From NCBI RefSeq assembly GCF_028274965.1, contig NZ_JAQCNO010000048.1, positions 117,570-181,569 of the forward strand: a stretch of DNA of 64,000 nt. The letters run 5' to 3'. Shown here piece after piece: positions 29,040-38,761 of the stretch. A program made the translations under genes and the position numbers. Each line of letters starts with the position of its first letter. The first letter of the stretch is position 1. The DNA is from Natronomonas sp. (GTDB taxonomy: Archaea > Halobacteriota > Halobacteria > Halobacteriales > Haloarculaceae). The notes beneath the pieces are model-generated. The model searched no databases. It was not told the DNA's origin and saw only the letters and a program-made list of their open reading frames with translations.

Positions 29040-29246
29040 TCACCGACGCCCGAGTTCGGCGACGTCGTCGCCGGTGGGCGCTTCGGGCAGGTCATCGATG
29101 CACTCGAAACAGAGGAAGTGTTCGGTGCCGTCGGGCAACTCCAGGGTCATCCCGCCGGTGCCCTCGGGGTCGGCGGACCAAAAGCCCGAGATGCCGCCCC
29201 CGATGGGGACGTCCTCGTCGCAGGCGTCACACCGGTCGCTCGTCAT
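29040..29246 (-). CDS. Small zinc-finger-like protein
   Basis: A 68-residue protein with CDAC near the N-terminus and CFEC near residue 49, plus a Gly-rich middle. The two CxxC pairs could hold zinc. It belongs to a set of small haloarchaeal proteins of unknown role. Solitary, same strand as alaS. Confidence 0.7.
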   Translation of the reverse strand: MTSDRCDACDEDVPIGGGISGFWSADPEGTGGMTLELPDGTEHFLCFECIDDLPEAPTGDDVAELGRR

Positions 29247-29288
29247 AGGCGGCGTACGGTCCGCGGCGTCAAAAGCGACCGGATCGGG

Positions 29289-29534
29289 TCAGGCGGGCGG
29301 GTTGATCGCCAGGCCGTCGAGCAACACCGGAACCGCCAAAAGTGCGCCGGCGGCGACGGCCGCGTACAGCGGGAGCGTTGAGACGTGGCCGACGACCACG
29401 GCACAGAGCATCAACAGCCCGATGGCCGCGAGCACGAGGTCGTATCTGGTGAGCGCGCGGAGCGATCGGGGGTCGCTTCCGGCGGGTTGGCGGGCGCTGC
29501 GGGAGATATCGCTAGAGGGGTGTTTCTCCGGCAT
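29289..29534 (-). CDS. Small two-helix membrane protein
   Basis: An 81-residue protein: a charged, Ser/Pro-rich N-terminus, the segment SLRALTRYDLVLAAIGLLML and two transmembrane helices, ending in INPPA. Similar small membrane proteins occur in other haloarchaea; the function is unknown. I chose the ATG at 29534 (MPEKHPSSD) because the longer frame starts with TTG. The 230 bases up to the ABC exporter are AT-rich and hold promoter sequence only. Confidence 0.65.
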   Translation of the reverse strand: MPEKHPSSDISRSARQPAGSDPRSLRALTRYDLVLAAIGLLMLCAVVVGHVSTLPLYAAVAAGALLAVPVLLDGLAINPPA

Positions 29535-29766
29535 CTGTACCACCGTCAAGAGTATATACCCGAACCGATATAATAAATTTTCCGCTGGTACGTTACTGAT
29601 AACATACGAGAATAATTTTCCGAACGTTTCGGTGAAACACGTGCGGCTTCGGCGTGACGTTTCGGTGCTTTACCCGCGGATCGGGAAGCGGGCGGGACGG
29701 CGCCGAGGGGGCGTCTGCGTGGCCGGTGGGCCAAGCGTTATGCGGACGGGACGGCGACTAGCGGTG

Positions 29767-31689
29767 ATGGCGGATATCGCCTGGGACGATGAGGACCCCT
29801 TCGAGGAGCAGCGCGACAACGCCGAGGACCCGATGCGGCGGCTCTTTTCGGTGTACGGCCGCCCGAACGTCGGGACGATGGTCGTCGGCGTCGTCGCGAG
29901 CGTCGCGGCCCGGCTGCTCGATCTCATCCCGCCGATCGTTCTCGGGGTCGCGATCGACGCCGTCTTCCGGGACGAGCCTTTCTCGCTTTGGCTCGTCCCC
30001 GGGGCGTGGATCCCGGCCGACGAGACGGCCCAGTTTTGGGTTCTCATCGGGATCATCGCCGGGGCGTTCACCCTCGGGGCCGCGTTCCACTGGATCCGGA
30101 ACTGGGGGTTTAACGCCTTCGCGCAGAACATCCAACACAGCGTCCGGACCGACACCTACGACACGATGCAGCGGCTCAACATGGGGTTTTTCGCCGACAA
30201 GCAGACCGGCGAGTTGATGTCGGTCCTCTCGAACGACGTCAACCAACTCGAGCAGTTCCTCAACGAGGGGCTGAACTCGGTGTTCCGCCTCGGCGTGATG
30301 GTCCTCGGGATCGGCGGCGTGCTCGTGTACTACAACTGGCAACTCGCCCTCATCGCGCTGCTGCCGGTGCCCGTCATCGCGGGCTTTACGTACCTCTTCA
30401 TCAGGGTGATCCAGCCGAAGTACGCCCGGGTTCGCTCCTCCGTCGGGACGGTCAACTCGCGGCTCGAGAACAACCTCGGCGGGATTCAGGTCATCAAGTC
30501 CTCGAACACCGAGGCCTACGAGTCCGACCGCGTCGAGGACGTCTCGACGGAGTACCTCGACGCGAACTGGAGCGCGATCAGGACCCGGATCAAGTTCTTC
30601 CCCGGGCTCCGACTGCTCGCCGGCTTCGGCTTCGTCGTCACGTTCATTGTCGGCGGGCTGTGGGTCTTCACCGGCACCGGACCGGGGCCGCTCACCGGGG
30701 AGTTGAGCGTCGGGACCTTCGTCGTCTTCGTCCTGTTCACACAGCGGTTCATCTGGCCGATGGCGCAGTTCGGGCAGATAATCAACATGTACCAGCGCGC
30801 GTACGCCTCGGCGGAGCGGATCTTCGGGCTGATGGACGAGCCCGATCGGTTGGGCGTCGACGCCGACGCCGACGCCCTCGCCGTCGAGGAGGGCCGCGTC
30901 GAGTACGACGGCGTCACCTTCGGGTACGACGAGGGCGAACGCATCGTCGAGGACGTCGATTTCACCGTCGAGGGCGGCGACACGCTCGCGCTCGTCGGTC
31001 CCACGGGGGCCGGGAAGTCGACGGTGCTGAAGCTCCTGTTGCGGCTCTACGACGTCGACGAGGGCTCGATCCGGATCGACGGCCAGGACGTCAGGGACGT
31101 GACGCTGCGGTCGCTTCGGAGCAACGTCGGCTACGTCGGACAGGACGCGTTCTTGTTCCACGGGACGGTCCGCGAGAACATCACCTACGGCGCCTTCGAC
31201 GCCGACGAGGAGTCGATCGTCGAGGCCGCCAAGGCCGCCGAGGCCCACGAGTTCATTACGAACCTCCCGGAGGGCTACGACACGATGGTCGGCGAGCGCG
31301 GGGTCAAACTCTCCGGGGGGCAACGACAGCGGGTGTCGATCGCCCGGGCGGTGCTGAAAGACCCCGCGATACTCGTCCTCGACGAGGCGACCTCCGACGT
31401 TGACACCGAGACCGAGATGCTCATTCAGCGGTCCTTGGACCGCCTCACGGCCGACCGGACGACCTTCGCGATCGCCCACCGGCTCTCGACGATCAAAGAC
31501 GCCGACACGATCGTCGTCCTCGAGGACGGCCGGATCGTCGAGCGCGGGAGCCACGCCGAGTTGATCGAGGCGGGCGGCCTCTATGCGCATTTGTGGGGCG
31601 TCCAGGCCGGCGAGATCGACGAACTACCGGAGGAGTTCGTCCGGCGGGCGGCGAAGCGGCGGGCCCGGACGGAGGCGGACGACGACTGA
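29767..31689 (+). CDS. ABC exporter, fused permease and ATPase (MsbA/MDR type)
   Basis: A 640-residue half-transporter: six transmembrane helices (residues 45-370) and an ATPase domain with LVGPTGAGKSTVLKLLLRLYD (Walker A), the Q loop GYVGQDAFLFHG, signature VKLSGGQRQRVSIARA, Walker B ILVLDEATSDVD and the switch His in IAHRLST. It would work as a homodimer, exporting lipids, drugs or peptides; the substrate is unknown. The ATG at 29767 (MADIAWDDEDPFEEQ) fits the usual acidic N-terminus; the frame is open far upstream, but that part does not look like protein. Confidence 0.93.
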   Translation: MADIAWDDEDPFEEQRDNAEDPMRRLFSVYGRPNVGTMVVGVVASVAARLLDLIPPIVLGVAIDAVFRDEPFSLWLVPGAWIPADETAQFWVLIGIIAGAFTLGAAFHWIRNWGFNAFAQNIQHSVRTDTYDTMQRLNMGFFADKQTGELMSVLSNDVNQLEQFLNEGLNSVFRLGVMVLGIGGVLVYYNWQLALIALLPVPVIAGFTYLFIRVIQPKYARVRSSVGTVNSRLENNLGGIQVIKSSNTEAYESDRVEDVSTEYLDANWSAIRTRIKFFPGLRLLAGFGFVVTFIVGGLWVFTGTGPGPLTGELSVGTFVVFVLFTQRFIWPMAQFGQIINMYQRAYASAERIFGLMDEPDRLGVDADADALAVEEGRVEYDGVTFGYDEGERIVEDVDFTVEGGDTLALVGPTGAGKSTVLKLLLRLYDVDEGSIRIDGQDVRDVTLRSLRSNVGYVGQDAFLFHGTVRENITYGAFDADEESIVEAAKAAEAHEFITNLPEGYDTMVGERGVKLSGGQRQRVSIARAVLKDPAILVLDEATSDVDTETEMLIQRSLDRLTADRTTFAIAHRLSTIKDADTIVVLEDGRIVERGSHAELIEAGGLYAHLWGVQAGEIDELPEEFVRRAAKRRARTEADDD

Positions 31690-31744
31690 CCCGACCGGGG
31701 GCGACGACCGGCGTATTCAAGGGTCTCGCCGCCGCCGGTTCGGT

Positions 31745-32614
31745 ATGCTCCGTCTCGCCGTCGCAACGGACGCCGAAACGCTCGAGCGGATCGCGGACCC
31801 GCTCGCCGAGCGCGGGATCGAGGCGACGCACGTTCCGACGACGAAGCGCGCACAGCCGCTTTCGGAGCCGTTCGTCGAGGGGACCTTCGACGCCGGGTTC
31901 GTCTATCCGGCCCGTCCGATGGAGGGCGGCGTCGCCGACGCGCTCCTCGGGGTGCCCTGGGTCAACGACAGGCAGGCGGTGCTCCGGAGCCGGAACAAGG
32001 CCGGGACGCTGGCGCGGCTCGATCGCGCGGGCGTGCCGACGCTCGAGAGCGTCTACGTGTCGAACCCGGTCGGGGGCTCGGAGCTCCGGGCGGCCTTCGA
32101 GCGGCTCGACCCGCCGGTCGTCGTCAAGCCGAACTCGACGACCCGGGGCATCGGCATCGCGAAGGCCCACGACCTGGACTCGTTTCTCGGCATCTGCGAT
32201 TACCTCTCGTTGATCCACGACTACCGCGCCGCCGACGACCGCTCGTTTCTCGTCCAGGAGTTCCTCCCCGACGCGCGGGACTTCCGGGTGATGGTCGTCG
32301 ACGGCGAGTACGCGGGGGCCGTCGAGCGGCGGCTCGGCGCCGCCGACCGCGAGGCGGGGCGCTGGAAGCACAACGTCCACCGCGGCGCGACGGCCGACGG
32401 CGTCGAGCTATCGGACGAGCGGCGTCGGCTGGCCGAGCGGGCCGCCCGCGAACTCGGGATCGACTGGCTCGGCGTCGATCTCCTCGTGTCGGGCGATCGG
32501 GTCGTCGTCAACGAGACGAACGCCCGCCCGACCGTCGACGACGCGTCGAAGTACGAGCCGGAGTTTTACGACCGCCTCGCGGGGCTGATACGTCGGACCG
32601 CGGAGGGCGGATAG
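31745..32614 (+). CDS. RimK-like ATP-grasp ligase
   Basis: A 289-residue ATP-grasp protein. Visible: the N-terminal domain, then RSRNKAGTLARLDRAGVPTL, VVVKPNSTTRGIGIAKA (glycine-rich nucleotide loop), FLVQEFLPDARDFRVMVVDG, WKHNVHRGA and the metal-binding GVDLLVSGDRVVVNETNARP. RimK enzymes add glutamate or similar amino acids to a protein C-terminus or to cofactors; LysX/ArgX and MptN are relatives. The context gives no substrate. It follows the ABC exporter by 55 bases. Confidence 0.85.
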   Translation: MLRLAVATDAETLERIADPLAERGIEATHVPTTKRAQPLSEPFVEGTFDAGFVYPARPMEGGVADALLGVPWVNDRQAVLRSRNKAGTLARLDRAGVPTLESVYVSNPVGGSELRAAFERLDPPVVVKPNSTTRGIGIAKAHDLDSFLGICDYLSLIHDYRAADDRSFLVQEFLPDARDFRVMVVDGEYAGAVERRLGAADREAGRWKHNVHRGATADGVELSDERRRLAERAARELGIDWLGVDLLVSGDRVVVNETNARPTVDDASKYEPEFYDRLAGLIRRTAEGG

Positions 32615-32705
32615 CGGCCTCCCGGGGGTGAGAGCTTCGGTGCGCTCGTCGGAGAGCGGGCAACAAGGGCCGGAAACGGGCGGCGAGAACGCGACGCGGG
32701 TCCGG

Positions 32706-33080
32706 TTACGAGAGGTCGATGTCGGCGGAGCTGTCGGTCCGCTCGAGCGTGATCTCGAGGACGCCGTTGTTGAACGACGCCGACGCCGAGTGCTCGTCGA
32801 CCCGGCCGGGGAGTTCGATCCGCTCTTCGTACTCGCTCGTCTCGGTGGAGGCGGCGATGGTGACGTGTCTGCCGTCGCATTTGATCCGGATGGACTCCTT
32901 GTCGACGCCAGGGAGGTCCGCGACGACGCGGATCCGCCCGTCGGTCTCGTAGACGGAGACGTGGGCGTCGCCGCCGAAGCCGGCGTCGCCGGCGTCGAAG
33001 CCGCCGGCCATCCCTTCCATCATCCGCTCTATCTCGCTGAAGATGTCGTCGAACGGGTCGTCGCGGTCATCGCGTCGCAT
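32706..33080 (-). CDS. Hsp20/alpha-crystallin small heat shock protein
   Basis: A 124-residue chaperone. After a short N-terminal arm (FDDIFSEIERMMEGMAGGF) comes the alpha-crystallin domain: VSVYETDGRIRVVADLPGVD, the core VTIAASTETSEYEERIELPG and ASASFNNGVLEITLERTD. Small heat shock proteins hold unfolding proteins without using ATP. The start MRRDDRDDPF at 33080 gives the usual size. Confidence 0.9.
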   Translation of the reverse strand: MRRDDRDDPFDDIFSEIERMMEGMAGGFDAGDAGFGGDAHVSVYETDGRIRVVADLPGVDKESIRIKCDGRHVTIAASTETSEYEERIELPGRVDEHSASASFNNGVLEITLERTDSSADIDLS

Positions 33081-33196
33081 GTCCTCCGGTACGGGAGAGC
33101 GGTGCAAAAGCCTTCTGTCGGTGTCGGCGCGTCCGGAGGCCGCCGGTCGCGATCGGAGGGGGTGCGGGGCGGGTGCAGGGCGGGTGCGGGGCGGTC

Positions 33197-34213
33197 TCAG
33201 AGCCCGATCCCGAGCGCCTCGTCCGTGGTCGCCATCGACTCGGCGGCGTCGGCGGCCCCCGAGACCGCGCGGATCGCGTCGACGTTCTCGGGGACGACGT
33301 CGGACTCCTGGTGGATCGCCTGAAACAGGTACAGGTCCCTGCCCTCCATCGACACCGACTCCCGCCAGACGCAGTTCTCCCAGACGTCACCGCGGGGGCG
33401 TCCCCGGTCCATCGCGTACTCCTTGATCGCGCCGGCGCCGTCGATGCCGCTCGCGGCCGGGATCAGAAACGTCCGGCGCTGGTCGTCGAGCAGCGCGGCG
33501 ACCGCCTCGGCGTCGGGGGCGGCGTCGAGCGTGACGTTGACCGAGTGGGTGTGCATGAGCGTCGCCGGGACCTTCAGCCCGAGCGTGTCGATGTCGAGCT
33601 CCGGGAAGATCGTGTTCACGTCCGGGCCGTGGTGCGACGGGAGCTCCACCGGGTCCGGGAGGACGTCGTTGATCGGGCCGCGGCCGCTCTGTGCGGGGTC
33701 GCCGCCCCGGCGGACGAGGGTGACGCGCGCCTTCTCGACGCCGTAGGCCTCCTCGAGGGGGGCCAAGAGCCGCGACAGCCCCGTCGTGTTACACGAGACG
33801 ACGCGGACGTGGTCGGCGCCGATCGCGCGCTCGAAGTTGCTCCGGGCGTTAAACGAGACGTCGACGACCCCGGCGTCCTCGCCGCCCTGATACAGCGCCG
33901 GCGTGTCGTGCTCGTCGTACATCGGCTTGTTCTGTGCGCCGATCCCGGAGGGACAGGCGTCGACGACGACGTCGGCCGCGGCGACGAGCTCCTCGACGCC
34001 GCCGGCGATGTCGATCCCCGCCTCGGCGAAGGCGTCGATCCGGTCTGCGACGGCCGCGTAGAGGGGGTACCCCTTCGAGACGGCCAGCGTCGCCTCGTGG
34101 TTCGGGCGCGTCTTCGCAACGCCGACCAGTTCCATGTCGGGCTGCAGCGTCACGGCGTCGGCGACCCGCTTACCGATGGTTCCGTAGCCGTTGACCGCGA
34201 CCTGGATTGCCAT
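33197..34213 (-). CDS. gapB: Glyceraldehyde-3-phosphate dehydrogenase, type II (archaeal)
   Basis: A 338-residue archaeal-type phosphorylating GAPDH. Seen: the nucleotide fold [15 protein letters not shown], the catalytic Cys141 in [12 protein letters not shown], and the C-terminal [15 protein letters not shown]. In haloarchaea this type II enzyme is known to serve gluconeogenesis, while a bacterial-type enzyme serves glycolysis. The ATG at 34213 ([11 protein letters not shown]) is the family start. A divergent promoter region of 95 bases separates it from the M29-like gene. Confidence 0.94.
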   Translation of the reverse strand: MAIQVAVNGYGTIGKRVADAVTLQPDMELVGVAKTRPNHEATLAVSKGYPLYAAVADRIDAFAEAGIDIAGGVEELVAAADVVVDACPSGIGAQNKPMYDEHDTPALYQGGEDAGVVDVSFNARSNFERAIGADHVRVVSCNTTGLSRLLAPLEEAYGVEKARVTLVRRGGDPAQSGRGPINDVLPDPVELPSHHGPDVNTIFPELDIDTLGLKVPATLMHTHSVNVTLDAAPDAEAVAALLDDQRRTFLIPAASGIDGAGAIKEYAMDRGRPRGDVWENCVWRESVSMEGRDLYLFQAIHQESDVVPENVDAIRAVSGAADAAESMATTDEALGIGL

Positions 34214-34308
34214 ACGGGTCGATCGAGAGCCCACGGGAATAACCGTTTCTCTCCGCGTCGAAGGGCTCGAACAGGAACGTCTTTGCGGCCGCCGTCCTAA
34301 CCCCGGAC

Positions 34309-35304
34309 ATGGACGGAAACGACCACGACGCGGTCACGATCACCGACGGCGAGGCGGTCGCGGCGGCCGCCGAGACGGCGATCGAGCAGTGTCTAGGGGT
34401 CGGGGCCGACGAGGGCTGCGTCGTCGTCACCGACGACAAGCGCGAACCGATCGGCGAGGCGCTGCACCGGGCCGCCCTCGAGGCGACCGAGGACGCCGCG
34501 ATCGTCCGGTACCCGCCGGGGCCCCAACACGGCGCGGAGCCCCCCGAGCCCGTCGCGGCGGCGCTCCGGGGCGCCGACGTCTTTCTCGCCCCGACGACAA
34601 AGAGCCTGAGCCACACCAGGGCGCGCTCGGAGGCGACGGAGGGGGGCGCCCGCGGGGCAACGCTCCCAGGGATCACCGAGGAGGTGTTCACCGTCGGACT
34701 CGACGCCGACTACGGGACGATCGAGGCCGAGTGCGCGGCGATGGCCGAGCGCGTCGAGGGCGCCGAGGAGATCCGGATCACCTCGCCGCAGGGCACCGAC
34801 ATCACCGTCCGGCCGGGCGATCGCCCCTGGATGCGCGATACGGGCGTCGTGCGCGACCCCGGGTCGTTCTCGAACCTGCCGGCCGGCGAGGTCTTCGTCA
34901 GCCCCGAGTCGGCCGACGGGAGGTACGTCGTCGACGGAACGATCGGACCGCACGGGCTGCTCGAGGCGGGCGAAACCGTCGCCTTCGAGGTCGAAGAGGG
35001 GGTCGTCACGTCGGTCTCGGACCCCGACGTCCGGTCGGACATCGAGGCCGCCGCCGAGGAGGTGGGCCGAGACGCCTACAACCTCGCGGAACTCGGGATC
35101 GGGACGAACATCGGCGTCGCCGATCTCGTCGGGAGCGTCCTCCTCGACGAGAAGGCCGGCGGGACGGTCCACATCGCGGTCGGGGACGACGCCGGGATCG
35201 GCGGCGACACCGACGCGCCGATCCACATGGACGGGATCCTCAGGGAGCCGACGGTGCTCGTCGACGGCGAGGCGATCGAACTGCCGACGGCCGGGGGCGG
35301 CTGA
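34309..35304 (+). CDS. M29-like leucyl aminopeptidase family protein
   Basis: A 331-residue protein related to thermophilic aminopeptidases of family M29. The N-terminal half has a [17 protein letters not shown] helix and an [19 protein letters not shown] loop; the C-terminal half contains [20 protein letters not shown], a conserved glutamate/aspartate surface, [13 protein letters not shown], and [24 protein letters not shown], close to the metal-ligand segments of the family. Peptidase activity is inferred. Confidence 0.8.
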   Translation: MDGNDHDAVTITDGEAVAAAAETAIEQCLGVGADEGCVVVTDDKREPIGEALHRAALEATEDAAIVRYPPGPQHGAEPPEPVAAALRGADVFLAPTTKSLSHTRARSEATEGGARGATLPGITEEVFTVGLDADYGTIEAECAAMAERVEGAEEIRITSPQGTDITVRPGDRPWMRDTGVVRDPGSFSNLPAGEVFVSPESADGRYVVDGTIGPHGLLEAGETVAFEVEEGVVTSVSDPDVRSDIEAAAEEVGRDAYNLAELGIGTNIGVADLVGSVLLDEKAGGTVHIAVGDDAGIGGDTDAPIHMDGILREPTVLVDGEAIELPTAGGG

Positions 35305-35343
35305 GGGCGGGCGGCGCGGGGACCCCGAGGACGGAGCCACGCG

Positions 35344-35350
35344 TTTATAC
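35344..35350 (+). promoter_or_regulatory. TATA box of the HVO_0476-like gene
   Basis: TTTATAC lies about 27 bases before the ATG at 35374, consistent with a leaderless transcript. It may serve the two PCMT genes as well. Confidence 0.5.
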
Positions 35351-35373
35351 GTCCAGGCGGACTGGTACGACCA

Positions 35374-36024
35374 ATGAGCCACCAGCGCGTCGCGGTCCGC
35401 TGTCCGTCCTGTTCACCGGGCGCGGAGACGGCCCACGAGGTCCTCAACCGGGGCGGACAGGCGACCGTCCGCTGCGGGGAGTGCGGCCACGTCCACAAGA
35501 GTACCCTCGAGGAGGAGACGACCGTCGAGCGGCGGGTCATCGTCTCGCAGGACGGTGAATCGATCGAGGCCCGGATCGACGTCCCGCCCGACGAGACGCT
35601 CGCGGCCGGCGACGAGTTTCTCGTCGAGACCGCCGAGGCGATCCTGACCGTCCGGATCACGTCGATCGAGTCCGTCGACGGCGCGCGCCTCGAGGCGGCC
35701 GACGCCACGGACGTGCGGACGCTCTGGACGCGGGCCGTCGGGAACGTCTCTGTGAACCTGACGCTGCATCCCAAGGACGGCCGGTACGACGAGACCGAGA
35801 GCGTCCGCATCCGCGTCCCCGGCGACGAGGAGTTCGTCGTCGGCCGGACCCACAAGTACGGCGACGAGGAGTTCGAGGTCGAGCGGATCCTCGTCCGCGA
35901 CGACGCGAGCGGCTACGACCGGGAGGGGTACGACTTCGCCGGCGACACCGTCCTCGCGAAGGACGTCAAGCGGCTGTACGCCCGCAACGAGGACGCCCGG
36001 ACCCGGGCGTGGTCGGGCTGGTAG
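35374..36024 (+). CDS. HVO_0476-family zinc finger protein
   Basis: A 216-residue protein with an N-terminal zinc ribbon (RCPSC near residue 9 and RCGECGHVHK near 33) and beta-rich remainder (VERRVIVSQDGESIEARIDV; RIRVPGDEEFVVGRTHKYGD). The closing VKRLYARNEDARTRAWSGW is typical. I recall this family by its Haloferax member HVO_0476; its function is unknown. In Haloferax, as here, it sits next to protein-L-isoaspartate methyltransferase genes, so a link to protein repair or translation is possible. Confidence 0.82.
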   Translation: MSHQRVAVRCPSCSPGAETAHEVLNRGGQATVRCGECGHVHKSTLEEETTVERRVIVSQDGESIEARIDVPPDETLAAGDEFLVETAEAILTVRITSIESVDGARLEAADATDVRTLWTRAVGNVSVNLTLHPKDGRYDETESVRIRVPGDEEFVVGRTHKYGDEEFEVERILVRDDASGYDREGYDFAGDTVLAKDVKRLYARNEDARTRAWSGW

Positions 36025-36026
36025 GG

Positions 36027-36692
36027 ATGGTCGGGGGCGGTCCGAGCGGCGACGGCGATTTCGAAGCGGCCCGCGAGCGGCTCGTCGATAGGCTCCTCGA
36101 GGCCGGCCGGATCGAGCGCCCGTCGACGGAGCGGGCGCTCCGGTGTGTCCCGCGCCACGAGTTCGTCCCCGAGACGCACCGCGGGGAGGCCTACGTCGAC
36201 CGGCCGCTGCCCATCGGAGCCGGGCAGACGGTTTCGGCGCCGCACATGGTCGGGATCGTCTGCGACAGGCTGGCGCTGACGGAGGGGGACGCGGTCCTCG
36301 AGGTCGGGACCGGGTGCGGGTATCACGCCGCCGTCACCGCCGAGATCGTCGGCGACGGGAACGTCTACAGCGTCGAGTACGTGCCGTCGCTCGCCGAGGA
36401 CGCCCGGGCGCGGCTCGATCGGCTCGGCTACGGCGGCGTGAGCGTCCGCGTCGGCGACGGCGCCGAGGGGTGGGCCGAGCACGCGCCCTACGACGCCGCG
36501 TACCTCGCGTGTGCCGCCCCCGAGTTCCCCGATCCGATCCTCGGACAGCTCCGGGTCGGCGGGCGGGTCCTCGCGCCGATCGGGCGGGACCGACAGACGC
36601 TCCTCGAGGCGGTCGTGACCGAGGACGGACTCGAGCGCAGCGAGCACGGGGCCGTCCGGTTCGTCGAGATGCAGGGCGAAGCCGGCAAATAA
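36027..36692 (+). CDS. pcm: Protein-L-isoaspartate O-methyltransferase
   Basis: A 221-residue SAM-dependent enzyme that methylates abnormal isoaspartyl residues to start their repair. Motifs: the substrate loop YVDRPLPIGAGQTVSAPHMV near residue 60, SAM loop VLEVGTGCGYHAAV near 92, and GDGAEGWAEHAPYDAAYLACA. The ATG at 36027 comes 2 bases after the upstream stop, so it is cotranscribed with the HVO_0476-like gene. Confidence 0.93.
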   Translation: MVGGGPSGDGDFEAARERLVDRLLEAGRIERPSTERALRCVPRHEFVPETHRGEAYVDRPLPIGAGQTVSAPHMVGIVCDRLALTEGDAVLEVGTGCGYHAAVTAEIVGDGNVYSVEYVPSLAEDARARLDRLGYGGVSVRVGDGAEGWAEHAPYDAAYLACAAPEFPDPILGQLRVGGRVLAPIGRDRQTLLEAVVTEDGLERSEHGAVRFVEMQGEAGK

Positions 36693-36746
36693 AGGCGGGG
36701 CGGCCCACTCCGCGCGATTCAATAGGATGGGGGTCCGAGACAGGGT

Positions 36747-37487
36747 ATGGACCCCGTGGTGCTCCGGGACGACATGGTCGACAGCCTCGAACACGAGGCC
36801 AAGGCCGTCGTCCGCTCCGAACGGCTCGGCGTCGCGATGCGGTCGGTGCCCCGCGAGCCCTTCGTCGAGGACGAGTCCGTCGCCTACGCCGATCGGTCCT
36901 TCGAGCGGCTCGGGACCCGCGTGCTCTCGCCGAGCGCGGCCGGGCGGCTGCTCGAGGCCCTCGGGGCGCGCCCGGACGACACCGTCCTCGTCGTCGGCGC
37001 GGGCGTCGGGTACACCGCCGCCGTGCTGGCTGAGCTGACCGACGAGGCGAGCGTCCACGCGGTCGACATCTCCAGGCGGATGGTACACGAGGCCCGCTCG
37101 AACCTCGCGAGCGCGGGGTACCCCGGCGTGCTCGTCGACCGCCGCGACGGGGCCCGCGGGCTGGCCGAGTACGCGCCCTACGACCGGATCCTCCTCGAGG
37201 CGGCCGCGATCGAGCCGCCGCGGGCGCTCCTCGAGCAGCTGACGCCGGAGGGGCGGCTCGTCATGCCGATCGGCGGCGGCGGCCAGGAGCTCGTCGCGAT
37301 CGAGGGCGGCGACCGGGTCGCCGAGTACGGCACCGTCGCGTTTCACCCGATGCTCGTCGAGGGCGAACAGGCCGAGACGGTCGAGCGAAACCGGACACAA
37401 CGCGAGGACCGCGAGCACGCCCGCCGGGACGCCGAGCGCCGGAAGGGCTGGGAGCAGACCTGGATCGACTGGGACCGGCGGGCGTAG
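36747..37487 (+). CDS. Divergent PCMT-like methyltransferase
   Basis: A 246-residue second member of the isoaspartate methyltransferase fold, 54 bases after pcm. The SAM-binding part is intact (TVLVVGAGVGYTAAVLAELT) and APYDRILLEAAA matches the family, but the substrate loop that reads IGAGQTVSAPHMV in pcm is here RLGTRVLSPSAAGRLL, so substrate choice may differ. The C-terminus extends as a charged helix (QREDREHARRDAERRKGWEQ). It may act on another target or support pcm. Confidence 0.8.
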   Translation: MDPVVLRDDMVDSLEHEAKAVVRSERLGVAMRSVPREPFVEDESVAYADRSFERLGTRVLSPSAAGRLLEALGARPDDTVLVVGAGVGYTAAVLAELTDEASVHAVDISRRMVHEARSNLASAGYPGVLVDRRDGARGLAEYAPYDRILLEAAAIEPPRALLEQLTPEGRLVMPIGGGGQELVAIEGGDRVAEYGTVAFHPMLVEGEQAETVERNRTQREDREHARRDAERRKGWEQTWIDWDRRA

Positions 37488-37516
37488 CCAAACATCCCGA
37501 ACGTATAATCCGCTGT

Positions 37517-37530
37517 CCCCCGATCGGGGG
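37517..37530. repeat. 14-bp perfect palindrome before the CaiB start codon
   Basis: CCCCCGATCGGGGG lies between a TATAAT-like box (37504-37509) and the ATG at 37533, where transcription should begin. Candidate operator. Confidence 0.5.
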
Positions 37531-37532
37531 GT

Positions 37533-38711
37533 ATGCGACCCCTCGAAGGCGTTACGGTTATCGACGCGACGCAGGCGCTCGTCGGGCCCATGGCGAGTCA
37601 GACGTTCGGCGACCTCGGCGCGGACGTCATCAAGATCGAGCGCCCGGAGCACGGCGACCTCACGCGGACCTACCAGCCCGAGTACGGCGGGCTGTCGGCG
37701 TACTTCGTCAGCCTGAACCGCAACAAGCGGAGCGTCACGCTCGATCTGACGTCGGCGGAGGGGCAGGCGATCCTCCACGAGTTGATCGAGGACGCCGACG
37801 TGTTCCTCCAGAACTTCGCGCCCGGCAACGACGCCGTCTTCGGCGCGGAGTACGGGACGCTCCGGGGGCTGAACGAGGGGCTGATCTACTGTGACGTGTC
37901 GGGGTACGGCCCCGGAAGCCCCTACAGCGACCGGAAGGCATTCGACATCGTGCTCCAGGGCGAGACGGGGATGATGAGCATCACCGGGTCGCCGGAGGAG
38001 CCGGCCCGCGTCGGCGTTTCGATCTCCGACGTCTCCTGTGCGATGACGGCGACGTACGCGGTGTTGGCCGCGCTGTTTCACCGCGAGCGGACGGGCGAGG
38101 GCCAACACATCGACCTCTCGCTTTTCGACACCAGCTTCCAGTGGCTGTTGTACCACGTCACCGGGTACTTCGCGAGCGGGGAGGTGCCGGAGCGGATGGG
38201 GACCAAACACCCCAGTCTCGCCCCCTATCAGGCCGTCGAGACGGCGGACTCACACGTCATCGTCGGCGTCGTCAGCGAGGGGATCTGGCCGAACCTCTGT
38301 CGGGCGCTCGATCGCGAGGAGTGGATCGGCTCCGAGCGCTTCGAGACGTTCGCCGAGCGCGTCGCGAACCGCGCGGAACTCGACGCCGAACTTGAGGCGA
38401 TATTCGCAGGACGGTCGACCGACGAGTGGATCGAGCACCTCCGCGAGTACGACGTTCCCTGCGCGCCGATCAACGACGTCGCGGAGGTCATCGACGACCC
38501 CCACATCGAGGCGCGGGGGATGATAGCCGAGATGGAACACCCCGAGGAAGGGACGTTCAAGGCCCCGGCGAACCCGGTCAACTTCTCCTCGCTCGAGGTG
38601 ACACACGAGCGGGCACCGCCGACGCTCGGCGAGCACACCGTCGAGGTCCTCGAGGAACTGGGGTACTCACCGGAGGAGATCGTCGAACTCGAATCCAGCG
38701 GGATCGTCTGA
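37533..38711 (+). CDS. CaiB/BaiF family CoA-transferase
   Basis: A 392-residue type III CoA-transferase, moving CoA between carboxylic acids. The family opening LEGVTVIDATQALVGPMASQ, DLGADVIKIERPEHGD, RNKRSVTLDL and the catalytic aspartate D166 in VGVSISDVSCAMTATYA are present, as is GEGQHIDLSLFDT. The acyl substrate is unknown; nearby thiolase and HMGS-like genes suggest breakdown of a CoA-linked acid. TATA box at about 37504 implies a leaderless transcript. Confidence 0.9.
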   Translation: MRPLEGVTVIDATQALVGPMASQTFGDLGADVIKIERPEHGDLTRTYQPEYGGLSAYFVSLNRNKRSVTLDLTSAEGQAILHELIEDADVFLQNFAPGNDAVFGAEYGTLRGLNEGLIYCDVSGYGPGSPYSDRKAFDIVLQGETGMMSITGSPEEPARVGVSISDVSCAMTATYAVLAALFHRERTGEGQHIDLSLFDTSFQWLLYHVTGYFASGEVPERMGTKHPSLAPYQAVETADSHVIVGVVSEGIWPNLCRALDREEWIGSERFETFAERVANRAELDAELEAIFAGRSTDEWIEHLREYDVPCAPINDVAEVIDDPHIEARGMIAEMEHPEEGTFKAPANPVNFSSLEVTHERAPPTLGEHTVEVLEELGYSPEEIVELESSGIV

Positions 38712-38761
38712 GCCCCCGCCCACAAGAGCGGGTCGGCGCGTCGGCGCCGGGTTCGGCCGGG

